Source: Paraburkholderia phenazinium
Lineage (GTDB): Bacteria > Pseudomonadota > Gammaproteobacteria > Burkholderiales > Burkholderiaceae
Assembly: GCF_900142845.1 (NCBI RefSeq)
Contig: NZ_FSRU01000002.1
Location: 2,418,001 to 2,482,000, forward strand
DNA: 64,000 nucleotides
Direction: 5' to 3'
Below are positions 47,680 through 57,216 of this stretch, in pieces. The notes under the pieces are model-generated. The model was not told the origin of the DNA. It saw only the letters and a program-made list of their open reading frames with translations, and ran no database searches. Within the stretch, counting starts at the first letter, position 1; every line of letters starts with the position of its first letter. A program made the position numbers and the translations under genes.

Positions 47680-49380
47680 ATGAAAGTATCCATTCGGAAG
47701 GATGGATCTGCGCTTTCCCACGCGCTGGACAACTGGCACGCCGTAGATTGGCAGCGGGTTGAAAGGAACGTGAGAGGGATGCAGATTCGAATTGCGAAGG
47801 CTTCGCAGGAAGGCAAATGGCGCAGAGTGAAGGCACTGCAACGGATGCTAACCCGCACGTTGTCCGCCAAGTTGTGGGCGGTACGACGCGTTACGCAAAA
47901 CCAAGGCAAGCGAACGGCTGGAGTCGATCGCGAGCTATGGGACACGCCTGAAAGCCGATGGCTTGCTGTCGGTAGGTTGAAAAGGCGTGGATATAGGCCT
48001 CTGCCATTACGGAGGGTCTTTATCCCCAAGGCGAATGGAAAGATGCGCCCGTTGGGCATCCCCACCATGCTGGACAGAGCGATGCAGGCTCTGTACTTAC
48101 TCGCCTTGGAGCCGGTGGCGGAGACGACGAGCGATCCGAACTCGTATGGGTTTCGGAAGAATCGTTCGACGGCCGATGCCATGGCCCAAATATTTCTCTC
48201 GACGTCCAAGAAGGTTTCCGCTGCTTGGATTTTGGAGGCCGATATTAAGGGCTGCTTTGACCATATCAACCATGGCTGGTTGGAAAGCCACGTCCTGATG
48301 GACAAAGCGATCCTCCGGAAGTGGTTGAACGCTGGCTTGATTTATAAGGGCCAGCTTCAGGCGACTGAAGCCGGTACGCCGCAGGGGGGCATTATTTCCC
48401 CGACGTTGGCTAACGTGACGCTGAACGGACTGGAACGAGAACTTGCCGAACACCTCGGTGCAAAGTTTGGTCTCGCGAAGGCGAAGAAGCTAAAAGTCAA
48501 TGTTGTAAGGTACGCGGACGACTTTGTGATAACTGGCACGTCGCAAGAGGTGCTGGAGACTGAAGTCCGACCTTGGATCGAAGCATTCCTCGCTGTACGA
48601 GGGCTGCAACTATCTGAGGAAAAGACGCGGATCGTCCATATTGACCACGGCTTCGACTTCCTTGGGTGGCATTTCCGTAAGTATCAGGGAACGCTACTTA
48701 TCAAGCCGGGCAAGAAGAACGCGCAAGCGTTCTATCGCAAGGTGGTGGAAGTGATTAGCGGCAACAAGACGGTAAAGCAAGAGGAGTTGATTCGCTTGCT
48801 GAACCCGATGCTACGTGGTTGGGCGCAGTATCACCGCCCCGTGGTAGCCAAGGCGACGTACAGCCGCATGGAGTACCTGATTTTTCAGAGACTCTGGCGG
48901 TGGTCGAAACGGCGGCATCCGCAGAAGAACCGCGACTGGATCAGGAAGAAATATTTCCATTCGGTTGGGGCGCGGAATTGGGTGTTCGCCGCTCCTGTGG
49001 TGAAAGATGACGGCAGTAAGGGCTTACTGGAGCTGTACCAGATCACCGGTACACCGATTCAGCGGCACAAGAAGGTCAAGGGAGCATACAATCCTTTCGA
49101 CCCGCAGTGGGAACAGTACGGCGAACAACTTCGACAGGCGCGGCTGGAGCAATCCATGTCGTACCGGCGCGAATGGGTTACGCTGTATATGTCTCAAGGT
49201 GGATTGTGTGCGCTGTGCGGCACGGAGTTGACAGAGGAAACGGGTTGGCATGATCATCATCTGGAATACCGGATGCATGGCGGCTCGGACGCGCTGTCTA
49301 ATCGTGTTCTCCTGCACCCGCATTGCCACCAGCAAGTGCATAACCTGAATGTTGTTGTAACTAAGCCGGTTCTCCAATAG
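47680..49380 (+). CDS. ltrA: group II intron reverse transcriptase/maturase with HNH endonuclease
   Basis: A 566-residue multifunctional protein. The reverse transcriptase domain holds RVFIPKANGKMRPLGIPTM, GTPQGGIISPTLAN and the YADD catalytic box (about 278-281). A maturase (X) domain follows, with KRRHPQKNRDWIRKKYF-type basic helices. The C-terminus is an HNH endonuclease: CALCG, HDHHLEYRMHGGSDALSNRVLLHPHCHQQVH. It helps splicing of its own intron and retrohoming into DNA. The ATG has a GAAGGAGAG box, and the ORF ends 21 bases before domain V, the usual place. All expected motifs are intact, so it looks active. Confidence 0.95.
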   Translation: MKVSIRKDGSALSHALDNWHAVDWQRVERNVRGMQIRIAKASQEGKWRRVKALQRMLTRTLSAKLWAVRRVTQNQGKRTAGVDRELWDTPESRWLAVGRLKRRGYRPLPLRRVFIPKANGKMRPLGIPTMLDRAMQALYLLALEPVAETTSDPNSYGFRKNRSTADAMAQIFLSTSKKVSAAWILEADIKGCFDHINHGWLESHVLMDKAILRKWLNAGLIYKGQLQATEAGTPQGGIISPTLANVTLNGLERELAEHLGAKFGLAKAKKLKVNVVRYADDFVITGTSQEVLETEVRPWIEAFLAVRGLQLSEEKTRIVHIDHGFDFLGWHFRKYQGTLLIKPGKKNAQAFYRKVVEVISGNKTVKQEELIRLLNPMLRGWAQYHRPVVAKATYSRMEYLIFQRLWRWSKRRHPQKNRDWIRKKYFHSVGARNWVFAAPVVKDDGSKGLLELYQITGTPIQRHKKVKGAYNPFDPQWEQYGEQLRQARLEQSMSYRREWVTLYMSQGGLCALCGTELTEETGWHDHHLEYRMHGGSDALSNRVLLHPHCHQQVHNLNVVVTKPVLQ

Positions 49381-49401
49381 GGGAGCTTCGTCGATAGGCT
49401 C

Positions 49402-49435
49402 GAGCCGGATGCGGTGAAAGTCGCAAGTCCGGTTC
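49402..49435 (+). ncRNA. group II intron domain V
   Basis: Exactly 34 nt: GAGCCGGATGCGG, GAAA bulge region, CGCAAGTCCGGTTC. It forms the conserved hairpin with the catalytic triad. It is followed by domain VI, whose stem CCTCTTCC / GGAAGGGG and bulged A at 49470 are readable. Confidence 0.9.
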
Positions 49436-49537
49436 CAAGGGGGCTCCTCTTCCGTAAGGAAGGGGGGCTACCCTCCACCACAAACGACGGCGGCGCCGTC
49501 CGGCAATTTCGCCGGGTGAGACCGCCGTATTTGTTTC

Positions 49538-50467
49538 ATGACCGCCAAGAAAATTCGCCACTACCTGCAGTTCAACGATTTCTCGCTGGAAGACTACGAG
49601 TACGTGCTCGAACGCGCGCGCATTCTCAAGCGCAAGTTCAAGAACTACGAGACCTACCATCCGCTGCACGACCGCACGCTCGCGATGATCTTCGAGAAAA
49701 ACTCGACGCGCACGCGCCTGTCGTTCGAAGCGGGCATCTTCCAGCTCGGCGGCCATGCCGTCTTCATGAGCACGCGCGACACCCAACTGGGCCGCGGCGA
49801 GCCGATCGAAGACGCGGCGCAGGTAATCTCGCGCATGGTGGACATCATCATGATCCGCACGTTCGGTCAGGACATCCTCAAGCGCTTTGCCGAGAATTCG
49901 CGGGTGCCGGTCATCAACGGCCTCACCAACGAGTATCACCCGTGCCAGGTGCTGGCTGACATCTTCACGTATTTCGAGCATCGCGGTCCGATTCGCGACA
50001 AGACGGTGGCATGGGTCGGCGACGCCAACAATATGCTCTACACGTGGATCGAAGCGGCGCAGATTCTCGGCTTCAAGCTGCGCCTGTCCACGCCGCCGGG
50101 CTACAAGCTCGACCGTGCGATGGTGGCAGCCGAAAGCGCCCCGTTCTACGAAGAATTTGACGATCCGAACGAGGCTTGCGCCGGCGCCGATCTGGTCACC
50201 ACAGATGTCTGGACCAGCATGGGTTTCGAGGCGGAAAACGAAGCGCGCAAGAAGGCCTTCGCCGACTGGTGCGTGGATGCCGAGATGATGGCGCGCGCCA
50301 ATTCCGATGCGCTCTTCATGCACTGTCTGCCGGCCCACCGTGGCGAGGAAGTCAGCGCGGAAGTGATCGACGGACCGCAAAGCGTCGTGTGGGACGAAGC
50401 GGAAAACCGCCTGCATGTGCAAAAGGCTTTGATGGAATTTCTCTTGCTCGGCAAGCTGAACCACTGA
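49538..50467 (+). CDS. argF: ornithine carbamoyltransferase
   Basis: Arginine-biosynthesis enzyme of 309 residues: ornithine and carbamoyl phosphate give citrulline. The carbamoyl-phosphate site STRTR (about 56-60), HPCQ (about 133-136) and the ornithine loop HCLPAHRGEE (about 266-275) are intact. No strong Shine-Dalgarno is seen. A group II intron lies 59 bases upstream of the start, in the same orientation, so the leader depends on the intron being spliced or on a promoter within it. Presumably the gene was previously next to DUF3579. Confidence 0.96.
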   Translation: MTAKKIRHYLQFNDFSLEDYEYVLERARILKRKFKNYETYHPLHDRTLAMIFEKNSTRTRLSFEAGIFQLGGHAVFMSTRDTQLGRGEPIEDAAQVISRMVDIIMIRTFGQDILKRFAENSRVPVINGLTNEYHPCQVLADIFTYFEHRGPIRDKTVAWVGDANNMLYTWIEAAQILGFKLRLSTPPGYKLDRAMVAAESAPFYEEFDDPNEACAGADLVTTDVWTSMGFEAENEARKKAFADWCVDAEMMARANSDALFMHCLPAHRGEEVSAEVIDGPQSVVWDEAENRLHVQKALMEFLLLGKLNH

Positions 50468-50629
50468 GCAAGGTCTGCGTGAGACGCGACGGGGCCCGAT
50501 TACGAGGCGGGCATCCACGCACGCGCCGCGCTCGGAGCCGTATGCGCTGAAAGCAGGTTGGCGACGAGCATTCCGTCGGCGCTTGATTTTGCGTGAGCGA
50601 AGTCAAGCGCCACGGTGCTGCGCACTGGC

Positions 50630-51682
50630 CTACAAACAGACCGGCTCCGCCTCCAGTTCAACACCAAACCGCTCGCGCACGTCGTGCTGAATGGCCCGCG
50701 CCAGCGCAAGCACCTCCGCACCATTCGCCCCGCCGCGATTCACCAGCACCAGCGCCTGGCGTTCATGTACGGCCGCCGCACCCATGGCGCGCCCTTTCCA
50801 GCCACAGCGGTCGATCAGCCAACCCGCGGCGAGCTTCACCGCACCGTCCGGCTGCCGGTAAGACACCACCTCCGGCTCGCGCTGCTGCAAAGCGTCGAAC
50901 TGCACGGCGTCGATCACCGGATTCTTGAAGAAGCTACCCGCATTGCCGAGTTGCGCCGGATCGGGCAATTTCGCGCGCCGTACCGCGACGACGGCATCGA
51001 AAATCGCCTGCGCGTCCGGCGATGTGTCACCATGACCCTCAGCGGCCAGTTCCCGCGCGATGTCCGCGTAGCTCGCTCGCGGCACCCAGGCCTTCGGCAA
51101 ACGAAAGGTCACCGACGTAATCACAAAGCGGTCACGCCCTTCGCGCTTGAAAAAACTGTCGCGATAGCCGAACCGGCAAGCGGCTGCGTCGAGTTCACGC
51201 GCCTCGCCGGTGGCTAGTTCGACCGCGCGCAGCGACGCGAAGCGCTCGCACATTTCCAGGCCATAAGCGCCGATGTTCTGGATCGGCGCCGCGCCCACCG
51301 TACCGGGGATCAGCGCGAGGTTTTCGAGTCCGGGCATCCCTTGCGCCAGGGTCCAGGCCACGAATTCGTGCCAGTTTTCGCCAGCGGCTGCTTCGACGTA
51401 CCAGGCTTCGTCGTCTTCGCGCGCGAGCCGGCGGCCGCGCAGTGCGACGAGCAGCACGAGGCCGTCGAAGTCGCCGGTCAGCACAACGTTACTGCCGCCG
51501 CCCAGCACCAGACGGCGCAGGCCCGCCGCACGCGGGTCGCGCACGGCGGCCAGCAGTTGCGCCTCGTGCTCGACGCGGCATGCCAGGCGCGCGCGGACAT
51601 CGAAACCAAACGTGTTGTGCGCCTGCAGCCGAAAGTCGGCGAGGAAAGAAGTGGAGTCGGGCTGGTGGGACATCGGGGACAT
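50630..51682 (-). CDS. murB: UDP-N-acetylenolpyruvoylglucosamine reductase
   Basis: Peptidoglycan precursor enzyme of about 350 residues that reduces UDP-GlcNAc-enolpyruvate to UDP-MurNAc, using FAD and NADPH. FAD-site motifs are [16 protein letters not shown] (about 56-71) and [17 protein letters not shown] (about 118-134). YRDSFFK supplies the active-site Tyr/Ser region, and GSFFKNPV with a late catalytic Glu region is present. Start codons at 51682, 51673 or 51721 are all possible; 51682 is used without strong evidence. It faces argF tail to tail. Confidence 0.92.
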   Translation of the reverse strand: MSPMSHQPDSTSFLADFRLQAHNTFGFDVRARLACRVEHEAQLLAAVRDPRAAGLRRLVLGGGSNVVLTGDFDGLVLLVALRGRRLAREDDEAWYVEAAAGENWHEFVAWTLAQGMPGLENLALIPGTVGAAPIQNIGAYGLEMCERFASLRAVELATGEARELDAAACRFGYRDSFFKREGRDRFVITSVTFRLPKAWVPRASYADIARELAAEGHGDTSPDAQAIFDAVVAVRRAKLPDPAQLGNAGSFFKNPVIDAVQFDALQQREPEVVSYRQPDGAVKLAAGWLIDRCGWKGRAMGAAAVHERQALVLVNRGGANGAEVLALARAIQHDVRERFGVELEAEPVCL

Positions 51683-51846
51683 CGAAATGTGAGGGCCGTC
51701 TGCCGCAGGCCGGGTGATCATCCGCAGCGGCCTTGGGCAAAAGAGTAAGGCGTCGGTAAAATGACGTCCGGTTCGTGATTATAGCGAGTGCGTCGTGCGC
51801 AGCCGTCCGGCGGCGCCACGCACCGCCGCACTATTGGGAGAGAGCA

Positions 51847-52332
51847 ATGCCATCGTTTGACGTCGTCTGCGAAGCCAACATGATCGAAGTCAAGAACGCG
51901 ATCGAGCAGTCCAACAAGGAAATTTCAACCCGCTTCGACTTCAAGGGATCGGACGCGCGGGTCGAGCACAAGGAACACGAATTGACGCTGTATGCCGACG
52001 ACGACTTCAAGCTCGGCCAGGTCAAGGACGTGATGGTGTCGAAAATGGCCAAGCGCAACGTGGACGTGCGCTTCCTCGACTACGGCAAGATCGAGAAGAT
52101 CGGCGGCGACAAGGTCAAGCAGGTCGTCACCGTGAAGAAAGGCGTGTCGGGCGATCTGGCGAAGAAAATCGTCAGGCTCGTGAAAGATAGCAAGATCAAG
52201 GTGCAGGCGAGCATTCAGGGCGACGCGGTGCGTGTGAACGGCACCAAGCGCGACGACCTGCAAAGCGTGATCGCGCTGCTGCGCAAGGACGTCACGGATA
52301 CACCGCTCGACTTCAACAACTTCCGCGACTAA
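51847..52332 (+). CDS. yajQ: YajQ family nucleotide-binding protein
   Basis: A 161-residue protein of the YajQ family: [21 protein letters not shown] and [26 protein letters not shown] and [13 protein letters not shown] at the C-terminus are the family blocks. Some members bind c-di-GMP or nucleotides, and the role in Burkholderia is unsettled. The ATG at 51847 has GGGAGAG upstream. The gene stands between divergent murB and convergent plsY. Confidence 0.9.
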   Translation: MPSFDVVCEANMIEVKNAIEQSNKEISTRFDFKGSDARVEHKEHELTLYADDDFKLGQVKDVMVSKMAKRNVDVRFLDYGKIEKIGGDKVKQVVTVKKGVSGDLAKKIVRLVKDSKIKVQASIQGDAVRVNGTKRDDLQSVIALLRKDVTDTPLDFNNFRD

Positions 52333-52499
52333 GGTGCGCGACCAAGGCGTTCAGGCGAGGGGGTGAAGCCGGCGCGCATTCGCGCCGCTCGGGGGGCATT
52401 CGGCGGTCTTGAGACAGTCGCGGTGCGCCGCCCGGCGCTGTGTAGAGCCGTGTGGAGCCCGCCCCGCAGTGTCCCCGCTTGCCCCCGCCCGCTTCAGCC

Positions 52500-53153
52500 T
52501 CAGTGCCGCTTCGCGGCCGTCTGCGCTTCGGCCTTCTTCTGAGCCTCGGCCTTCTTCTTGTCGCCGATGCGGCTTTCCTGCCCCGCCATCAGTTTCGCGA
52601 TGTTGCCGCGATGGCGCCAGACCAGCAGCGAACTCATCACGACGATCGCCAGCGCAATGATGTTCGCGCCGAACAGAAAACCGTCGAAGAGCGGCGCGAA
52701 CACCGCAGCCGCCAACGCCGCCAGCGACGAATAGCGGGTGAAGAACGCAACGATCAGCCAGGTCAGCAACGTGGCGATGCCAAGCACCGGGTTGATCGCC
52801 AGCAGCACGCCCGCGGCCGTCGCGACGCCCTTGCCGCCTTTGAAGCGGAAGAAAACCGGATACAGGTGGCCGAGGAACACGGCAATCGCGGCGAGCGCGA
52901 TCGCCGTATCGTCAAGGCCGTAATGCGGACCGAAGTGGCTCACGAGCCAGACGGCGAGCCAGCCCTTGAACGCATCGCCCACCAGCGTCAGGATCGCGGC
53001 CGTCTTGTTACCGCTTCGCAGCACGTTGGTGGCGCCGGGATTCTTCGAACCGTAGGAGCGCGGGTCGGCCAGGCCCATCACGGCACTGACGATCACGGCA
53101 AACGACACCGAACCGATCAGATAAGCGACGACGGCGACGATCAGGTTTTGCAT
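52500..53153 (-). CDS. plsY: acyl-phosphate:glycerol-3-phosphate acyltransferase
   Basis: Inner-membrane enzyme of 217 residues that adds the first acyl chain to glycerol-3-phosphate from acyl phosphate. Five transmembrane helices are readable. The conserved [12 protein letters not shown] loop, [13 protein letters not shown] and GHLYPVFF motifs mark the family. The C-terminal tail is Lys/Ala-rich. The ATG at 53153 is the family start; the frame upstream is not coding. Confidence 0.92.
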   Translation of the reverse strand: MQNLIVAVVAYLIGSVSFAVIVSAVMGLADPRSYGSKNPGATNVLRSGNKTAAILTLVGDAFKGWLAVWLVSHFGPHYGLDDTAIALAAIAVFLGHLYPVFFRFKGGKGVATAAGVLLAINPVLGIATLLTWLIVAFFTRYSSLAALAAAVFAPLFDGFLFGANIIALAIVVMSSLLVWRHRGNIAKLMAGQESRIGDKKKAEAQKKAEAQTAAKRH

Positions 53154-53363
53154 CTGGGGACTCTTATAGGTATCGGAAAGCGCGACGGGTGCAACAGGTG
53201 CAACATGCACCCCACGGCACGAACGAAACGGCGAACATTCTACCCAACCGGACCGGCGCGGCCAGCCACTTTTGCAGAGGCCCGGCACGAAAACGCCGGG
53301 CTACGCGGGTTTACCTGACCCTTTTCGAGCAGTGGTGACGCGGAGCCGGAAGTTGGGTGGTCC

Positions 53364-53855
53364 TCAATCCACGCTCGCGCATTGCACCGGTTTCGCGTCC
53401 AGCAGCGTAGTCAGCACGGCGGGAGCAATGCTGACGAGAAAGCCGCGCCGCCCGCCGTTCAGCCAGATCTGTTCGAGTTCGAGAATACTCGACTCGACAT
53501 ACACCGGCATCGCCTTACGGGTACCGAAAGGCGACGTGCCGCCGATCAGGTAGCCGGAGTGCCGGTTCGCCACTTCGGGCTTGCACGGCTCGACGCGCTT
53601 TGCGCCGATCTGCCGCGCAAGGTTCTTGGTGGAGACGGTACGGTCGCCGTGCATCAGCACGATCAGCGGCTTGGCATGCTCGTCTTCCATGACGAGCGTC
53701 TTGACCACCCGATGCTCGTCGACACCGAGCTGGCGCGCCGATTCCGTGGTGCCGCCGTGCTCCACATAATCATAAGGATGTTCGCCGAACGCGACGCCAT
53801 GGCGGCGCAAAAACTGAGTGGCAGGCGTTTCGGAGACGTGTCTGGATTTGCTCAT
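53364..53855 (-). CDS. ybaK: Cys-tRNA(Pro)/Cys-tRNA(Cys) deacylase
   Basis: Cytosolic proofreading enzyme of 163 residues that clears mischarged Cys-tRNA(Pro). The YbaK/EbsC fold reads TPATQFLRRHGVAF, DEHRVVKTLVMED (catalytic Lys), LARQIGAKRV and GTSPFGTRKAMPVYVES. The ATG at 53855 (MSKSRHVSE) is chosen as the family start. It is divergent from the acyl-CoA ligase gene. Confidence 0.9.
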   Translation of the reverse strand: MSKSRHVSETPATQFLRRHGVAFGEHPYDYVEHGGTTESARQLGVDEHRVVKTLVMEDEHAKPLIVLMHGDRTVSTKNLARQIGAKRVEPCKPEVANRHSGYLIGGTSPFGTRKAMPVYVESSILELEQIWLNGGRRGFLVSIAPAVLTTLLDAKPVQCASVD

Positions 53856-53994
53856 CGGCGCATTGTAATAGCGACCTCGCACAACGGCTATTTGCCGAAC
53901 GGCCAATTGTGCGCCTGTGGCCACTGTGGCACGATCGTTCGTAAATCATCCGGCGCGACGCGTACGGATACCCTACCGTTTCAAGGAGACAGCG

Positions 53995-55557
53995 TTGACC
54001 CTCGACTCGCCCGCGCGCCGCGCCATCCACGTTCCCAGCCTGCTGGCGGCGCTACCGCGGCGCATCGCCGAGATCCCGGCGCTGGCCGCCGCGCGCGATC
54101 CGCAGCACGTCGCCCTGATCGAAGATGCGCGCCGTCTGACGAGCGCGCAACTGCTCGAAGCTGTCGAGGCGACCGCCGCGCTGCTGCGCGAATGGGGCGT
54201 TCGCGGCGGCGACCGCGTGATGATCGTGGCGGAAAACAGCATCGTGCAGGTCGTGCTGCTGTTCGCCACCGCTGCGCTCGACGCGTGGGCACTCGTCTCG
54301 AACGCGCGCCTGTCCGCCGCCGAGCTCGACGCAATCCGCGCTCACGCCAGGCCGCGCCTCATCGCCTATGCCGTGGAAAGCTCGTCCGACGCGCAGCAAC
54401 ACGCCCAGCGCCATGGCGCAGTTACGGCGCCCGCGCTCGCGCCCGATATCGGCGCGTGGGCCTATACGCTTGACGACACCGTCGCGGCAGAACCGGTCGA
54501 GGCCGCAAGCGAGCGTCAGTGCGCCGCGCTGATCTACACCACGGGCACCACCGGCGCGCCCAAGGGCGTGATGCTGTCGCATCGCAACCTGCTGTTTATC
54601 GCGGCGATTTCGAGCGGCCTGCGCAGTGTCGGCCCGGACGATGTGGTGTACGCCGTCCTGCCAATGTCGCATGTCTACGGTTTCGCCTCGGTGTGCCTCG
54701 GCAGCCTGTATGCCGGCGCCACCTTGCGGCTCGCGCCGCGTTTCGCGCCCGAAGCCGTGCGCCGCGCGCTCGCCGAAGAGCGCGTGTCGATCTTCCAGGG
54801 CGTCCCCGCGATGCACGCCAAGCTGCTCGAACATCTGCAGACGCACGGTCATGCGTGGTCCGCGCCGCATCTTCGCTTTGCGTACTCGGGCGGCTCGCCG
54901 CTCGACGCGGCGCTGAAGGCCCATGTCGAAAGCGTCTACGGTCTCACGCTGCACAACGGCTACGGCATGACCGAGAGCAGCCCGACTGTCGCGCAGACCT
55001 TGCTCGATGCACCGCGCAGCGATTGCTCGGTCGGCCAGGCGATTCCCGGCATCGAGGTGCGCTTCGTCACGCTCGAGGGTGTGGACGCCGCGCAAGGCGA
55101 GATCGGCGAGTTGTGGGTGCGTGGTCCGAACGTCATGCTCGGCTACTACCGCAACCCGGAGCAGACCCGCGCGACCGTGACCGAAGACGGCTGGCTCAAG
55201 ACCGGCGATCTCGCGCGCCAGGATGCGGACGGCGCCCTGCACATCGTCGGACGCAGCAAGGAGTTGATCATCCGTTCGGGGTTCAACGTGTATCCGGCGG
55301 AAGTCGAGCACGTGCTGAATGCACATCCGGACGTCGTGCAATCGGCGGTGATCGGGCGGGCAGTCGAAGGCAATGAAGAGGTCGTGGCCTTCGTCGAACT
55401 GCGGGCCGGCGCCAAGGTTACGCCGGCAGAGTTGATCGCGTGGTGCGGCGAGCGTCTTGCACCGTACAAGCGTCCCGCCGAAGTTCGGGCGCTCGCTGCG
55501 CTGCCGGCTGCGTCAACGGGCAAGATCCTCAAGCATCGGCTGCGCGATCTGGTTTGA
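53995..55557 (+). CDS. AMP-dependent acyl-CoA ligase/synthetase
   Basis: Adenylate-forming enzyme of 520 residues that makes acyl-CoA from a carboxylic acid, ATP and CoA. The ATP motif YTTGTTGAPKGVMLSH (about 180-195), YGMTES (about 325), TGDLARQDADG (about 405) and the C-terminal catalytic Lys in STGKILK are intact. The TTG start at 53995 is chosen because AAGGAGAC lies eight bases before it, and an upstream ATG frame has none. The substrate is unknown; it looks like a medium/long-chain or aromatic acid ligase. It is divergent from ybaK and stands alone. Confidence 0.86.
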   Translation: MTLDSPARRAIHVPSLLAALPRRIAEIPALAAARDPQHVALIEDARRLTSAQLLEAVEATAALLREWGVRGGDRVMIVAENSIVQVVLLFATAALDAWALVSNARLSAAELDAIRAHARPRLIAYAVESSSDAQQHAQRHGAVTAPALAPDIGAWAYTLDDTVAAEPVEAASERQCAALIYTTGTTGAPKGVMLSHRNLLFIAAISSGLRSVGPDDVVYAVLPMSHVYGFASVCLGSLYAGATLRLAPRFAPEAVRRALAEERVSIFQGVPAMHAKLLEHLQTHGHAWSAPHLRFAYSGGSPLDAALKAHVESVYGLTLHNGYGMTESSPTVAQTLLDAPRSDCSVGQAIPGIEVRFVTLEGVDAAQGEIGELWVRGPNVMLGYYRNPEQTRATVTEDGWLKTGDLARQDADGALHIVGRSKELIIRSGFNVYPAEVEHVLNAHPDVVQSAVIGRAVEGNEEVVAFVELRAGAKVTPAELIAWCGERLAPYKRPAEVRALAALPAASTGKILKHRLRDLV

Positions 55558-55667
55558 GCGACGAGCCTCGCGGCAGCGGCAGCCGCATTCGTTACGTTAG
55601 CCGGATTGGCCGGGCTGGCCGTATCCGCGGTGTCAACCACAGAAGCCGCATTAGCCAGGCAGCCCCA

Positions 55668-56621
55668 TCACCCGCGCGGATGATGTGCCGCGTGCAGCGA
55701 CTTCAGCCGCTCACGCGCAACGTGGGTGTAGATCTGCGTGGTCGAAATATCCGTGTGCCCCAGCAGCAACTGCACTACGCGCAGATCGGCGCCGTGATTT
55801 AGCAGATGCGTCGCAAACGCATGCCGCAGCGTATGCGGCGAGAGCGGCGCATGCACCTCGGCGGCCGCTGCGTGACGCTTGATGATGTTCCAGAACTGCT
55901 GGCGCGTCATGCCTTCGGCGCGTGTCGTGACGAACAGCGCGTCGGTGGCGCGCGCGCCCAGCAACGCGGGCCGCGCCTCGCGCAGGTAGCGCTCGATCCA
56001 CGCATGCGCTTCCTCGCCGAATGGAATCAGGCGCTCCTTCGAGCCCTTGCCCATCACCCGCACGACGCCTTCGTTAAGCCCCACCTCCACCGTCTTCAGC
56101 GTGACAAGCTCGGTGACGCGCAGGCCGCTGGCATACATCAGTTCCAGCATTGTGCGATCGCGCAGGCCGAGCGGTGTGTCGATATCGGGCGCGCCAAGCA
56201 GCGCTTCGACCTGGGCTTCGCTCAGCGTCGCAGGAAAACGCGCCGGCTGTTTGGCCGAGCGGATGCGCAGCGTCGGATCCACCTGGGCGCGATGCTCGCG
56301 CACGGCCCAGGCGTAGTAGCGCCGGAACACCGAGAGGCGCCGGTTCGACGAAGTCGACTTATCCTTCTGCCGCACCACGCTATAGGCGGTGAGATCGGCT
56401 TCGCTGGCGGTATCGAGCGAGCTGTTGCGGCTTTGCGCCAGCCACTCGCAGAACAGGCGCAGATCGCGCCGGTACGCATCGAGCGTGTTGCGCGACAGGC
56501 CGTGTTCGAGCCACAGCGCGTCGCAGAACGCGTCGATCGAGGCGTTGCTTGCCACGAACAGCGGCGACGCAGCGGGCGCGGCGGAGTCGTCAGCAGGGAT
56601 GGCAACGATAGCTTCGCTCAT
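55668..56621 (-). CDS. xerD: tyrosine recombinase XerD
   Basis: Site-specific recombinase of 317 residues that resolves chromosome dimers at dif with XerC. The N-terminal SAM-like binding domain is followed by the catalytic domain, with Arg in ASGLRVTEL, HTLRHAFATH (His and Arg) and LGHTDISTTQIYTH (nucleophile Tyr). It overlaps ogt by four bases (ATGA): ogt is upstream and co-transcribed. Confidence 0.94.
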   Translation of the reverse strand: MSEAIVAIPADDSAAPAASPLFVASNASIDAFCDALWLEHGLSRNTLDAYRRDLRLFCEWLAQSRNSSLDTASEADLTAYSVVRQKDKSTSSNRRLSVFRRYYAWAVREHRAQVDPTLRIRSAKQPARFPATLSEAQVEALLGAPDIDTPLGLRDRTMLELMYASGLRVTELVTLKTVEVGLNEGVVRVMGKGSKERLIPFGEEAHAWIERYLREARPALLGARATDALFVTTRAEGMTRQQFWNIIKRHAAAAEVHAPLSPHTLRHAFATHLLNHGADLRVVQLLLGHTDISTTQIYTHVARERLKSLHAAHHPRG

Positions 56622-57088
56622 GCGTAGGGCACACCTTCATGCGCCAGCAGCCAGCGCTTCACGTTGTGGAAAAAATCGTCGTTCGCATGATGCGCGAAGC
56701 CGCCAAGACCGCTTGACGACACCACGCGATGACACGGGATCACCAACGGAAAATAGTTCGAACCGCACGCCTGGCCGACCGCGCGCGGCACGCTGCCCAC
56801 CTCCCTGGCAAGCTGCCCGTAGGTGAGCACGACCCCGGGCGGAATCGCGCTGATGCCCGCCCACACGCGTTGCTGAAACGCGGTACCCACAGCGGCCAGC
56901 GGCAGGTCGAAGCCCGCCGAAGCACGCTCCAGATAGCGTTCGATCTGCTGCGCCGCTTGCCTTGCCAACGGCGTCTCCGGTGCGACGTTGCTCACCGACT
57001 CCGGCAAAAAGACAATCTCGCGCACCTTCTCGGCTTCGAGCCGGATGCCGATCTTGCCGAACGGCGCGTCGATCACTGCGTTGAACAT
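56618..57088 (-). CDS. ogt: methylated-DNA-[protein]-cysteine S-methyltransferase
   Basis: Suicide DNA repair protein of 156 residues that removes O6-methylguanine. The acceptor Cys is in IPCHRVV (about 122-128), and YGQLAREVGSVPRAVGQACGSN supplies the DNA-binding helix. The ATG at 57088 is chosen for family length. It overlaps xerD as ATGA, with ogt upstream. Confidence 0.93.
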   Translation of the reverse strand: MFNAVIDAPFGKIGIRLEAEKVREIVFLPESVSNVAPETPLARQAAQQIERYLERASAGFDLPLAAVGTAFQQRVWAGISAIPPGVVLTYGQLAREVGSVPRAVGQACGSNYFPLVIPCHRVVSSSGLGGFAHHANDDFFHNVKRWLLAHEGVPYA

Positions 57089-57216
57089 GATGTGCCTGCC
57101 CAATGGTCCTGTACTTGCCCAATGTGTCTGCGCGACCGGTTCGCGCCGGCCGGGGCGCGGAGCGCGGGGCAATGCGCGCTGCCGTGCCCGAAACCCCGCT
57201 ACTGTACGCCGCCTGC

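Larger units (their letters stand above)
46503..49478 (+). mobile_element. group II intron (IIB-like), complete
   Basis: The element begins with GTGCGAC (46503) and ends near 49478, eight bases after the bulged A (49470) of domain VI. Domain V, 34 nt, is at 49402-49435. The 5' exon CGAGTT (46497-46502) is complementary to AACTCG at 47260-47265 (EBS1), and TGCTGC (46489-46494) to GCAGCA at 47134-47139 (EBS2), which fixes the 5' border and the group II identity. It encodes a reverse transcriptase/maturase (47680-49380) and also a small ORF (46722-46913) in its 5' part. Base composition is near 50 % GC, lower than the chromosome, so it is probably recently acquired. It is inserted 59 bases upstream of the argF start, in the same orientation. 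The exact 3' end may be off by one or two bases. Confidence 0.9.
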
